DNA from: Spirochaetota bacterium
GTDB lineage: Bacteria > Spirochaetota > UBA4802 > UBA5550
NCBI GenBank assembly: GCA_016929135.1
Contig: JAFGJK010000028.1
Location: 1 to 64,000, forward strand
Direction of reading: 5' to 3'
DNA length: 64,000 nucleotides
The notes below the pieces were generated by a model, which saw only the letters and a list, made by a program, of their open reading frames with translations, was not told the origin of the DNA and made no database searches. Made by a program: the position numbers and the translations under genes. Below are positions 1 to 7,440 of the stretch, one piece after another; within the stretch, counting starts at the first letter, position 1, and every line of letters starts with the position of its first letter.

Positions 1-362
1 GCCAGGGCCAGGTGCGTGGGGCCGAAGCCGTCGCCGATCACCAGTATCACGGAGGTGCCGTGCGACAGGGCGTCCCGCATCACCGACCCGATCATGGTGT
101 TCTCCATCATGCCGGAGAGCCGCGAGGTGTACGCGGCGGGCCCGGCGCTCCCCACCGGAACGGGAGCGGCGGTGTGGTTGCCGGTGGCCCAGCCGACGTG
201 GCTCCGCCGCTCCACGGCGGCGTTGGCGGCGCGGTAGGGGGCCCTGTCGGGCGACCAGAAGACGCTGTCCCGCGGATGTCCTCCGTCGGCGTTGCCGCAG
301 GAGCAGAGATACACCGCCCCCAGGAAAAGCATCAGGCCCGGGATAATGATGCCGCGTTTCAT
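1..362 (-). CDS. Lipoprotein with alkaline-phosphatase motifs in permuted order (partial)
   Basis: Only the first 120 codons are present; the gene runs off the left edge. The start at 362 is followed by a hydrophobic signal ending in a lipobox, L-C-S-C with the lipidated Cys at residue 22. Residues 55-100 contain GNHTAAPVPV, then a GPAAY-like and an MENTMIG motif, matching the C-terminal end of alkaline phosphatases, where the His binds zinc. About 40 residues later comes VILVIGDGFGPTHLALA (residues 105-121), which matches the N-terminal metal-binding motif (Asp51 region of E. coli PhoA). The order is therefore inverted relative to the family. Either the enzyme is circularly permuted or an extra C-terminal fragment sits ahead of a complete domain. 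The upstream membrane gene ends 13 bases before the start, so the two are probably cotranscribed. Phosphomonoesterase activity is inferred from family. Confidence 0.7.
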   Translation of the reverse strand, partial: MKRGIIIPGLMLFLGAVYLCSCGNADGGHPRDSVFWSPDRAPYRAANAAVERRSHVGWATGNHTAAPVPVGSAGPAAYTSRLSGMMENTMIGSVMRDALSHGTSVILVIGDGFGPTHLAL

Positions 363-375
363 GCTGCCGCCGCGG

Positions 376-1164
376 TCAGAGGATGCTGATCCCGAAAAGG
401 GTGTAGACGGCCATGGAGACGGCCGACAGGATGAACCAGGCGCGGTTGCTCCTGCTCTGGGGGGCGTCGATGAAGTAGTGGACCCTGGCCGGCATATAGA
501 TGAGCAGGTAGAGCAGGGCGATGGCAATGAGGAGCACCGGCTTCAGCGCCCAGTGAATATGCTCACCCTGGACGCGGTAGATGTTGTGGTAGACGAAGGT
601 GAGCAGGTACAGGTTCATGGCGTAGATGCCGAGGCCTGAGACGATGCGCACCAGCGTCTGGCCGGCCCCCCGCTCCTTCAGCGTGCCTATGATCTCCGGC
701 TTCGCCCTCCGCTGCGCGCAGAGCGCGAAGATGAGCGGGTAGAGGAGCAGGATCCCCAGCACCATGGGCATGCCGATGTAGATGGGCGGGGTCTCCATGC
801 GGACGATCTGCTGGAAGCTTCCGATGGCGAACCCGCTGATCACCGGGCTCAGCAGGTACACGAAGAAATAGACCCCCACGCGCCAGGCGCTGACGCCGGG
901 CCGCATCACCCACTCCAGCCCCGCCAGATAGGAGCGGTCGAAGCGCTTCAGGAATATGGCGAAGCAGAAGAAGATGTAGGCGTAGAGATAGGTGTTCACC
1001 CACACGGTGGCGAAGTTGCGCGCCAGGAGATCGAAGAAGAGGAGCCCCGCCAGCATGGTGGCGATGTCGAAGATCAGGAAGGGCCCCGGCTTCTTGAACC
1101 CGCCGAAGAGGTCACGGACAAAGTTCGTCAGGGCCTGGCGGATCCCCTGTATCGAAAATTTCAT
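376..1164 (-). CDS. Multi-pass membrane protein of unknown function
   Basis: This 262-residue protein has about six to seven hydrophobic segments after a short basic N-terminus (MKFSIQGIRQ). The first segments lie around residues 28-50 and 58-75, and the last near 240-262. I recognise no catalytic motif. The overall shape resembles small membrane families such as Yip1-type proteins, but I cannot assign it. It lies 13 bases upstream of the phosphatase-like lipoprotein, so a shared transcript is likely. Upstream on the minus strand there is a TTGACT (1195-1200) and a TACCAT-like -10, with a TACCA/TGGTA inverted repeat at the start codon, which would leave a very short leader. No Shine-Dalgarno sequence is obvious. 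Confidence 0.8.
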   Translation of the reverse strand: MKFSIQGIRQALTNFVRDLFGGFKKPGPFLIFDIATMLAGLLFFDLLARNFATVWVNTYLYAYIFFCFAIFLKRFDRSYLAGLEWVMRPGVSAWRVGVYFFVYLLSPVISGFAIGSFQQIVRMETPPIYIGMPMVLGILLLYPLIFALCAQRRAKPEIIGTLKERGAGQTLVRIVSGLGIYAMNLYLLTFVYHNIYRVQGEHIHWALKPVLLIAIALLYLLIYMPARVHYFIDAPQSRSNRAWFILSAVSMAVYTLFGISIL

Positions 1165-1238
1165 ACCAGTATGGTACCTTTTAAATAACCATCAAGTCAA
1201 TGATTTTTTTAATTTCCTCAATTCGGTAGTATATACTG

Positions 1239-1266
1239 TTGCTGCAGTGCATAATAGATATATGAT
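1239..1266 (+). promoter_or_regulatory. Candidate promoter for the 1273-1440 structured transcript
   Basis: A TTGCTG hexamer at 1239-1244 and a TATGAT hexamer at 1261-1266 are separated by 16 bases. They point rightward into the inverted-repeat region. The predicted start is near 1273, just before the first stem arm. The match is moderate and there is no experimental evidence. Confidence 0.35.
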
Positions 1267-1272
1267 GAGCGA

Positions 1273-1440
1273 TTATTCATGCGTTGTGGTGTATGCACGA
1301 GCAGGCAACAGGATGTTGCCGATACCGCCGCCGCAACAGGATGTTTGTAGATGGCGGTCGAGTGTACACACCACAACGTATCATGATACCGAAACCAATT
1401 GTGAAGTCTGAGAAACCGAAGATTTTTCAGACTTCACAAA
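1273..1440 (+). ncRNA. Candidate structured RNA in an intergenic region
   Basis: The 262-base gap between two minus-strand genes holds nested inverted repeats. The outer arms are 1281-1298 and 1362-1379, where 17 of 18 positions pair if G-U pairs are allowed on the plus strand. Inside is a perfect hairpin, GGCAAC at 1304-1309 with GTTGCC at 1315-1320. The motif GCAACAGGATGTT occurs twice (about 1305 and 1333). A second hairpin has arms 1401-1415 and 1423-1437, fully paired apart from one G-U pair on the plus strand. The wobble pairs favour a plus-strand RNA. There is no U-run after the last hairpin, and it overlaps the 3' end of the flavin reductase gene, so it could instead be that gene's terminator. 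Confidence 0.35.
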
Positions 1441-1996
1441 AACCAACCCCGTCCTTCCAGGCGCTGCCGATCCGCTCGCCCACGGACCAGTAGGCGTTGT
1501 CCGGGATGGTGAGGGTGTAGAGGTTCATCTTTTTGATGTCCGGCTTCCCGTCGGTGAGGAAGCGCTCCTCGCAGAAGACGTTCACGATCTCCCCGATGAA
1601 GAGGTCGTGGGAGGGGAGATCCACCGTCCGGAACACGCGGCACTCGTAACAGAGCGGGCAGGCGGCGATCATCGGCGCGTGCGCCAGGTCGCCGCGGAAG
1701 AGTTCGAAGAGCCCCGACTTGTCCGTTTTCGCGCCGGAGTGGATGCCGCAGTAGTCGGCCGCGCGGAGCATCTCCGCGGCGGGGTAATTGATGCTGAACT
1801 CCCCGTGCGCACGGATACCCTTCACCGTGTGGTGCACGCGGTTCACGCCGATCGCCACCATGGGAGGGTTGCCGTTGACGCGGGAGAGCCACCCCAGGGC
1901 CATAAAATTCGCCTTCCCCTCGGGCGTAACGGATCCCAGAAGCGTCACCGGCATGGGATAGTCGAATATGTTGGTGCCCAGCTTTATCTTTTCCAT
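1427..1996 (-). CDS. Flavin-reductase-like (flavoredoxin family) protein
   Basis: The 189-residue protein begins MEKIKLG and resembles the FMN-binding split-barrel flavin reductase/flavoredoxin group. Features supporting this are the TLLGS..PEGKANFMALGW segment near residues 18-37, the VAIGVNRVHHT stretch, and a C-terminal half with FIGEIVNVFCEE. Such proteins bind FMN and pass electrons between NAD(P)H or reduced ferredoxin partners and flavin. The start at 1996 is chosen because GGGAGGGG lies just upstream; the reading frame is open further upstream but that part looks non-coding. It is divergent from a MarR-type gene, which suggests MarR-controlled expression, perhaps in response to redox-active or aromatic compounds. 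Confidence 0.8.
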   Translation of the reverse strand: MEKIKLGTNIFDYPMPVTLLGSVTPEGKANFMALGWLSRVNGNPPMVAIGVNRVHHTVKGIRAHGEFSINYPAAEMLRAADYCGIHSGAKTDKSGLFELFRGDLAHAPMIAACPLCYECRVFRTVDLPSHDLFIGEIVNVFCEERFLTDGKPDIKKMNLYTLTIPDNAYWSVGERIGSAWKDGVGFCEV

Positions 1997-2020
1997 GAAG
2001 CCCCTCCCTGTGATCGAGTG

Positions 2021-2042
2021 ATTATAATGCTTGTACATACAA
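2021..2042 (-). promoter_or_regulatory. Promoter -10 and candidate MarR operator
   Basis: On the minus strand a perfect TATAAT (2021-2026) lies about 25 bases upstream of the flavin reductase start. Directly upstream of it is the palindrome TTGTA-CA-TACAA (2031-2042), inside the expected -35/-10 spacer. A repressor bound there would block RNA polymerase. The divergent MarR gene at 2161 is the obvious candidate. Confidence 0.5.
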
Positions 2043-2160
2043 ATAATTCCGAATCCGTCAAGCGGAAAATTCCCCGGTGGCAAAAAAACCGGGCCCCGGT
2101 AAAAAATCATTGAAATTCCCCGGTCGCGCTGCCCCAATGAGACGGAGGGACCGCGGCCAT

Positions 2161-2610
2161 ATGGGGAAATGCGCAAAACACGACTCTTTCGAGTATCTGA
2201 ACAGCTGCCTCTACTTCGCCGCAATGACGCTCTCCAGGGCGATCACGCAGATGGCGGAGGAGGAGTTCCGGGCCACGGGGCTCTCACCCACCTACGCCTT
2301 CCTGGTAATGGTGGTCAACGAGCGTCAGGGGATATCCCAGAAGGAGCTCGCCGGAATCCTGCACCTTGCCCCCTCCACCATCACCAGGTTCATCGACAAG
2401 CTGGAGCGGAAGAGGATCGTCCGGAGGACCGGCGAGGGGAAGGTGCGCCGGGTATACCCCACCGAGGCGGGGATGAGGATGCAGGAGCAGATCGCCGGCT
2501 GCTGGGCGTCCCTGTACGAGCGCTATTCGAGGATTCTGGGCAAGAGAAACGGCGAGGCCCTCACCGAGCAGATCGACCGTGCGGGGCTGGAGCTGGAGAG
2601 GCATCTGTAG
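2161..2610 (+). CDS. MarR-family transcriptional regulator
   Basis: The 149-residue protein has the MarR winged-helix layout: an N-terminal dimerisation helix with FEYLNSCLYFAAMTLSRA, then the helix-turn-helix ISQKELAGILHLAPSTITRF (about residues 60-80), the wing KLERKRIVRRTGEGKVRRVYPTE (split here as two adjoining elements), and C-terminal helices. It contains two N-terminal cysteines (KCAKH and NSCLYF), which could be redox-sensing, though this is speculative. The start at 2161 follows GGAGGGA about 17 bases upstream; an in-frame alternative lies at 2077. It is divergent from the flavin-reductase-like gene and probably regulates it and itself. Confidence 0.88.
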   Translation: MGKCAKHDSFEYLNSCLYFAAMTLSRAITQMAEEEFRATGLSPTYAFLVMVVNERQGISQKELAGILHLAPSTITRFIDKLERKRIVRRTGEGKVRRVYPTEAGMRMQEQIAGCWASLYERYSRILGKRNGEALTEQIDRAGLELERHL

Positions 2611-2652
2611 ACCGCGGCGACTGCCGCGCAGATCCCGGGGAGGAGAGTGACG

Positions 2653-3357
2653 ATGAATATGAGAAGGGCGGCATGGACCTGCGCGGCGGCGATACTGATG
2701 GCGGTGGCGGCCGGCGCCCAGGAGGCGGCGCCTCCGGCTGAGACGGCCGCTCCAGGTGAGACGACGGCTCCTGGCAAGGATCGGACAGCCCAGGGGGGCC
2801 GGGCCGGGGAGCGGCGGAAGCTCCCCTGCGAGCCCTGGAACCTGGTGCTGGGCATCGGCGACCTGGCCCTATACCAGACCGGCGGGGGGGACACCCACAG
2901 CAACCTCCAGGCGGCCTCGGTGAACCCGCTCTCCGCCATGACCCTTGAGATCTTCGTGACCCGCGGGTTCTCCCTGGGGGTGATCGGCTCCTTCCAGTAC
3001 CTGGAGCAGAGGCAGACGGTGGCGATCCTGGGGATACCGCAGCAGCTGGAGATCGGGGTGATCGCCTTCGGCGGCGGCCTGATCCTCTCGTACTACTTCG
3101 CGGTGACCGACCGCTTCCTCCCCTTCGTGAGCCTTCTCTCCACCTACGGCAAGGGAATCTACAAGGCCAGCCCCCTCTACAAGGGGAGGTCTTACGTGCT
3201 GGACATCGGCATCAGCGGCGGTTTCACCTACATGCTCTCCCGGGACCTGGGGATCTTCATAGCCGTGACGCATATCAGGGACAGGATCGATTCGGGCGGC
3301 GCCGTGAACTGGGGGTATACCACCGGCTTTGGCCTGGGATTCAGACTCTTCCTGTAG
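2653..3357 (+). CDS. Secreted outer-membrane-type protein, unknown function
   Basis: This 234-residue protein starts with a signal peptide (MNMRRAAWTCAAAILMAVAAGAQ, cleavage likely after AGA). A low-complexity Ala/Pro/Thr/Glu stretch follows up to about residue 50. The rest alternates hydrophobic and polar residues in the manner of beta strands and ends in an aromatic-containing GLGFRLFL, typical of outer-membrane barrels. The ATG at 2653 is preferred to a GTG six bases earlier because it is better spaced from GGGGAGGAGAG. The next gene starts 12 bases downstream and encodes another outer-membrane protein, so the two probably form an operon. Confidence 0.75.
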   Translation: MNMRRAAWTCAAAILMAVAAGAQEAAPPAETAAPGETTAPGKDRTAQGGRAGERRKLPCEPWNLVLGIGDLALYQTGGGDTHSNLQAASVNPLSAMTLEIFVTRGFSLGVIGSFQYLEQRQTVAILGIPQQLEIGVIAFGGGLILSYYFAVTDRFLPFVSLLSTYGKGIYKASPLYKGRSYVLDIGISGGFTYMLSRDLGIFIAVTHIRDRIDSGGAVNWGYTTGFGLGFRLFL

Positions 3358-3369
3358 GAGGGACGACAC

Positions 3370-4161
3370 TTGAACGGTTCGATGCGGTGCCGGTGGGCGA
3401 TGACGGCGCTCTTCGCCGCGATGCTGGCGCTCGCCGCGGCTGGTGCCGCCGCGCAGGAGATGCAGGGGGACAGGCCGGATTTCCCGGAGAGCACCGTCAC
3501 CGTGCCCGTGCGGAGCCTCCAGATCGAGGGTGGCTACACCTTCCGGTGGCTTGACGGCGACAGCGAGCACGTCCTCGGGGAGCTCCTGCTCCGCTGGGGG
3601 GTGCTGGAATGGATGGAGCTGCGGTTCGCCGTGAACTCACTGGTCTGGAGCATCAACGGCGGCACCTCCCTGGGGAAGGACGATCCCATGGCGGGGGTGA
3701 AGGTGCAGCTCCTGCAGGACGGCGGGACCGGGCCGGCCTGGATACCCGATATCACCCTGACGCTGGGGGGGACGGTGCCGGTGGGCTTCGGCGACCCCCA
3801 CGAGAGCCCCTTCAGGCCCGAGGCGGGGCTCCATATGGGCTGGACGCTGGGCGGGGCCGCCAGCCTCAATGTCTCCGGGGTCTACAGCTACGACAGCGAC
3901 GACGGCAGACGCTACCACCGCTGGGTGGCCGGTACCGCCCTCTGGATCGCCGTTACCGACAGGCTGGACTGCTACGCCGAGTACACGGCGGAGTACCCGC
4001 GGGGGTGCGGCGGCAACGACGCCCACTACGCAGGCGCCGGGGGGACCTTTCTGCTGCTGGAGAATTTCGTGGTGGACCTCAGGGCCGGCCTGCGGCTTGA
4101 CCGGAGGAGGGAATATCTCGCGGGGATCGGCTTCGTCGGAAGGATGGACGACCTCTACTGA
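3370..4161 (+). CDS. Outer-membrane barrel of the phenol-degradation meta-pathway (MetA-like) family
   Basis: The 263-residue protein carries a signal peptide ending AAAGAAAQ. The mature N-terminus has DRPDFPESTVTVPVRSLQIE, the recognisable opening of the putative MetA-pathway/transporter barrel family (PF13557 type), followed by EGGYTF and repeated beta-strand patterns. Family members sit in the outer membrane; their substrates are mostly unknown. A TTG start at 3370 follows GGAGGGA with good spacing; an ATG at 3382 is the alternative. It follows the previous secreted protein by 12 bases, suggesting cotranscription. Confidence 0.75.
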   Translation: MNGSMRCRWAMTALFAAMLALAAAGAAAQEMQGDRPDFPESTVTVPVRSLQIEGGYTFRWLDGDSEHVLGELLLRWGVLEWMELRFAVNSLVWSINGGTSLGKDDPMAGVKVQLLQDGGTGPAWIPDITLTLGGTVPVGFGDPHESPFRPEAGLHMGWTLGGAASLNVSGVYSYDSDDGRRYHRWVAGTALWIAVTDRLDCYAEYTAEYPRGCGGNDAHYAGAGGTFLLLENFVVDLRAGLRLDRRREYLAGIGFVGRMDDLY

Positions 4162-4217
4162 TCGACTCCACCACCGCGGGGGCTCCTCTGCCGTGGAGAC
4201 AGTGTCAGGCGCCGCCG

Positions 4218-4745
4218 TTACTGGGGAGATTCCTGCTTCTGCGGCGCCAGCACCAGCACCTCGCTGAAACCCTCCTTCTTCTCCGGCAGCTCGATCTTCT
4301 GGTGCATCGACGTCACCACGTATTCCGGCATGGAGGGGTTATGCTTCCGGTAGTGGGCCAGGCAGACCTGCAGGGGCTGGTTCAGGAACACGGCGCCGAT
4401 GCTTCTCTTGTTCTCCCGGGCCAGGGCGATGAAGCGCTGGCGGGACTGCCTGGTGGCGAAGGTGTTGATCACCAGGAGCTTGCGTTTGTTGTGGATGTAG
4501 TGCTCCAGGACCTTCCGCTCGATGTGCTTCACCAGCACGTCGTCCTCCTCGCTGAAGTGCTCCGATTTCCACTGGTCGCCGAAATGGGTCATCTCGTACA
4601 TGAGCTTGCGTATCTCGCTCCTGCTGACCCGGTGCCTGCCGGAGTCCCTGAAGTGGCGCCCGGCGAACTCGGTCTTTCCCGAGCCGTAGATCCCGCAGAT
4701 CAGGACGATGTCCAGGTCGTTGAACTTCTGCAGCGATGCGATCAT
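4218..4745 (-). CDS. P-loop kinase-like protein
   Basis: The 175-residue protein has a Walker A motif, GIYGSGKTEFAG (about residues 18-29), after the beta strand IVLIC. An SRSEIRKLMYEMTHF segment follows, then VINTFATRQSRQRFIALA, typical of AAA_33/polynucleotide-kinase-like P-loop proteins in which a lid Arg follows. These phosphorylate small molecules or nucleic acid ends, but the substrate cannot be read here. The C-terminal 20 residues are polar and probably disordered. It is convergent with the outer-membrane gene at 3370-4161 and divergent from the lipoprotein array. Confidence 0.75.
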   Translation of the reverse strand: MIASLQKFNDLDIVLICGIYGSGKTEFAGRHFRDSGRHRVSRSEIRKLMYEMTHFGDQWKSEHFSEEDDVLVKHIERKVLEHYIHNKRKLLVINTFATRQSRQRFIALARENKRSIGAVFLNQPLQVCLAHYRKHNPSMPEYVVTSMHQKIELPEKKEGFSEVLVLAPQKQESPQ

Positions 4746-4856
4746 GGCGCCTCCAGTGTCAGGGCGGTCGGACTGATCCCCATGCTACGTTATGTGAGGG
4801 GGTTTGTCAAGGGTTTTGAATGGTCCATTCGGGGCACTTCAGAGGCGCAAATCCGC

Positions 4857-4885
4857 TTGACTCCGCCAGGCCCGGTATGTATATT
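4857..4885 (+). promoter_or_regulatory. Sigma-70-type promoter of lipoprotein array
   Basis: TTGACT (4857-4862) and TATATT (4880-4885) are separated by exactly 17 bases. The predicted start is near 4892, giving a leader of about 50 bases before the first lipoprotein's start codon at 4945. Confidence 0.65.
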
Positions 4886-4944
4886 ATCACGAAGATCCCG
4901 TGAACATGCAAGGTCCGCGCCCCCGGGCGGACGAGGAGTGTGCC

Positions 4945-5577
4945 ATGCGGCGTTTCGCACTGCCCGTTCTGGCTGCCGCGGTCTCGCTGCAGATGTCCTG
5001 CTATATACTCAACACGGAGAGGGGCTCCAGCTGGGTCATGCTGGCACAGATCTTCCCCGACGGGGTGACTGCCCTGTACGCCGCGGTGTACCAGGGGACC
5101 TCGGAGGAATCGAACCTTCTGGCATATCAGGTGTTCTACCCGGGCCAGTCGGTCATCATGGCGGTGCCCGGCGGCGCCGACAGGGTCTTCGTGATCTGGG
5201 GCGAGGGGAGCACACCGGGGATCGCGACCTATTACGGTGCGACCGGCCCGGTGGACGTGGCGAGCGACGGCGACATGGAGGTGCCGGTGGCCATGCAGGA
5301 GTTGGCCACCGAAGGGAGCGGCATCATGAACCCCGCCTTTTATCCTGACAGGGGATACGCCTCGTGGAACAGACTCGAAGGGGCCACCTACTACGAGCTG
5401 CAGTACCAGTACCGGTACCAGCTTGTCACGGGAGCGTGGGTGACGGCGTGGCGGACCGTCTATATCGGCAGCGATCTGTCATACTCGGGGACGGTGACGA
5501 ATATGACCAATAACGTCAGGGTCAGACCCACCTCCGTTCTGTTCAACCTGACGACGGATTACATCAACAACCTGTAG
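4945..5577 (+). CDS. Paralogous lipoprotein 1 of the array
   Basis: This 210-residue protein has a lipobox ending in Cys19, followed by YILNTERGSS, a signature shared by all five paralogs. The N-terminal module continues with FPDGVTALYAAVYQG, VFVIWGEGSTPGIATYYG and EVPVAMQ. After that the sequence diverges from its paralogs, keeping only an ASW(N)RLEGATYYELQ motif, TVYIGS and a final SVLFNLTTDY, reminiscent of a fibronectin-type-III beta sandwich. The start at 4945 follows GAGGAG. It is probably an exported, membrane-anchored protein of unknown function. The second paralog follows after 53 bases with no obvious promoter, so these two are likely cotranscribed. Confidence 0.85.
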   Translation: MRRFALPVLAAAVSLQMSCYILNTERGSSWVMLAQIFPDGVTALYAAVYQGTSEESNLLAYQVFYPGQSVIMAVPGGADRVFVIWGEGSTPGIATYYGATGPVDVASDGDMEVPVAMQELATEGSGIMNPAFYPDRGYASWNRLEGATYYELQYQYRYQLVTGAWVTAWRTVYIGSDLSYSGTVTNMTNNVRVRPTSVLFNLTTDYINNL

Positions 5578-5630
5578 CGGAATTGTACGGCCGAGGCAGC
5601 AGCATATACAATATTCATGAGGAGACCAGA

Positions 5631-6218
5631 ATGAGAAAGTTCGCCATAACCTTCATCGTCACCACGCTGCTCACCACCCTCTCCTGCTATATCATCAACA
5701 CGGAGAGCGGGTCCAGCAGGGTTTTGCTGATGCAGTCGTTCCCCTACGGGGTGACGGCCCTGCACGCGGCGGTGTACCAGGGGACATCCGAGGAGTCGAA
5801 CCTCCTGACCTACCAGGTGTTCCGCGCCGGGCAGGCGGTGACCCTGGACGTGCCGTCCGGAAGCGCCAGGATCTTCGTGGTCTGGGGCGAGGGGAGCACC
5901 CCGGGTATCGCGACGTATTACGGGGCCGCCGGCCCGGTGGACGTGGCCACCGGCGGCGAGAAGGAGGTGCCGGTGGCCATGCAGGCCATTGGCACGACGA
6001 CATTCAATGTTGACGGCGCTTCAACGGGCAACTACACGTGGAATACGATCCACGGTACCACCGAGTATGAGCTGCAGTTATGGCTGCTGCGGTCCGGGCC
6101 GTATGAAACCGTGTATATCGGTCCGAATACGATGTACAATGGACAGATAACGTCATTCAATCCGCCGAGAATCCGTGCGACCTCCTCGGTGTTCAATCTG
6201 TCCACCGACTTGTATTGA
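5631..6218 (+). CDS. Paralogous lipoprotein 2 of the array
   Basis: This 195-residue protein repeats the plan of paralog 1: signal with TTLSC (Cys19), YIINTESGSS, FPYGVTALHAAVYQG, FVVWGEGSTPGIATYYG and EVPVAMQ. At DNA level, the segment coding from the GEGSTPG motif to PVAMQ is almost identical to paralog 1, including many third-codon positions. The C-terminal part differs but keeps W-N-T-I-H-G, EYELQ, TVYIGP and SSVFNLST. Start at 5631 follows AGGAGA. The unequal conservation of the two halves suggests duplication followed by exchange or divergence of the second domain. Confidence 0.85.
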   Translation: MRKFAITFIVTTLLTTLSCYIINTESGSSRVLLMQSFPYGVTALHAAVYQGTSEESNLLTYQVFRAGQAVTLDVPSGSARIFVVWGEGSTPGIATYYGAAGPVDVATGGEKEVPVAMQAIGTTTFNVDGASTGNYTWNTIHGTTEYELQLWLLRSGPYETVYIGPNTMYNGQITSFNPPRIRATSSVFNLSTDLY

Positions 6219-6628
6219 GTGTAGATTACCAGGTATTTCCATAGCGCTACGATGGCGATGCCCACGCCGTGAGTCATGACTGAATTTTCGTATTCATGAA
6301 ATCCCCTGTGCACTCCGTGTCTCTGTGGTTGAACCATCGGCCTGCCTATGACGATTACCGTCCCTCTTCGCGCACTCCTTTGACGCTGCGATATCGTCTC
6401 ATCGCATGAACAGAGCGATACAGTGATCCGACAGCTCACTGTTCACCGCTGCGCCCCTCTCGCCCCCGCGGGGGGATAACGCGTGTTTTAAGGGAATCAT
6501 GGCCGCCGAAAGCGCGGTTTTACGGTGTATTTTCCGTTTTTCGCCGTTTATTTTTCTTGAATAGTATTACAATAATGTATATTTTTAGAGCATAGCGGAA
6601 ACTGAATATATCCAACCGGAGGCGGCAG
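6219..6628. other. Non-coding gap between paralogs 2 and 3
   Basis: I see no convincing gene here. The left part is ordinary mixed sequence. A CCCCCGCGGGGG palindrome near 6461-6474 could act as part of a terminator, though no T-run follows. The right part, from about 6540, is AT-rich and holds TTGAAT (6557-6562), TTACAATAAT (6567-6576) and TATATT (6578-6583), so a promoter for paralog 3 is likely here; spacing of the obvious hexamers is not ideal. Confidence 0.5.
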
Positions 6629-7222
6629 ATGAGAGCATTCGGATTGGCGCTTTTCATCGTCCTGATGGCACTGACCCCGTCATGCTACCTCGTCAACACG
6701 GAGCGGGGCACCAGCCGGATCATGCTGGCCCAGACCTTACCCGCAGGCGTGACGGCCCTGCACGTGGCGGTGTACCAGGGAACCGCCGCGGATGAGAACC
6801 TTCTCTCCTACCAGGTCTTCTATCAAGGACAGAGCGTGAACATGACCGTGCCGGGCGGCAGTGCCAGGATCTTCGTGATCTGGGGGGAGGGGAGCACACC
6901 CGGCATCGTCACCCACTGCGGGGCGGCGGGCCCGGTGAACGTGGCGAGCGACAGCGACATGGAGGTGCCGGTGGCCATGCAGCTCATCGAAGACAGTTCC
7001 TTTCAGCTCATTGATGAATCATACGGCATGAAGTGGGAACAGGTAAACGGCATTAATGAATATGAGTTGCAGTACCAGCCGGGCTACAGCGGTCCATTTC
7101 AGACGGTCTATGTAGGCCCCGGTACAGTGTACTACACCACCAAGTCCGGCGAGGGGGACTGGCGGATCAGGGGTGTATCCAGGGTGTTCAACCTCACCAC
7201 GGTCTTTTACGGAGTGTGGTGA
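6629..7222 (+). CDS. Paralogous lipoprotein 3 of the array
   Basis: The 197-residue product has a signal ending LTPSC (Cys19), YLVNTERGTS, LPAGVTALHVAVYQG, IFVIWGEGSTPG and EVPVAMQ, as in the other paralogs. The variable second half retains KWEQVNGINEYELQ, TVYVGP and RVFNLTT. A Shine-Dalgarno GGAGGCGG precedes the start. It has its own AT-rich upstream region, unlike paralog 2. Function is unknown; the constant N-terminal module directly after the lipid anchor implies a shared partner or fold, and the variable domain a differing ligand. Confidence 0.85.
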   Translation: MRAFGLALFIVLMALTPSCYLVNTERGTSRIMLAQTLPAGVTALHVAVYQGTAADENLLSYQVFYQGQSVNMTVPGGSARIFVIWGEGSTPGIVTHCGAAGPVNVASDSDMEVPVAMQLIEDSSFQLIDESYGMKWEQVNGINEYELQYQPGYSGPFQTVYVGPGTVYYTTKSGEGDWRIRGVSRVFNLTTVFYGVW

Positions 7223-7369
7223 ACCCATCAGCGGCGGTTTTTCTGTATCTTTGTGTGCTCTTTCCCGTCTAATCCATTGTCGGCTTGACTATTTTCCTAT
7301 CGTGAATGCCGCACTACCTGTTTTGCCCTCTTTTTTTTACGATTCCCCGGTGCTCGGAAAATCTTTTTG

Positions 7370-7398
7370 TTGCCCTATTGCGGTGCGAGGTGTACATT
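7370..7398 (+). promoter_or_regulatory. Candidate promoter of lipoprotein 4
   Basis: TTGCCC (7370-7375) and TACATT (7393-7398) are spaced by 17 bases, 43 bases upstream of the start codon at 7441. A TTGACT at 7285 has no good -10 partner. Confidence 0.4.
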
Positions 7399-7440
7399 GA
7401 GTCCATCATGGGCGCCAGCCCTCCATGGGATGAGGTTGAT

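Noticed and set aside
992..1411. A plus-strand open frame across the start of the membrane gene
   Set aside because: It is antisense to the membrane protein over its first part, and the rest is the inverted-repeat gap with no protein-like features.
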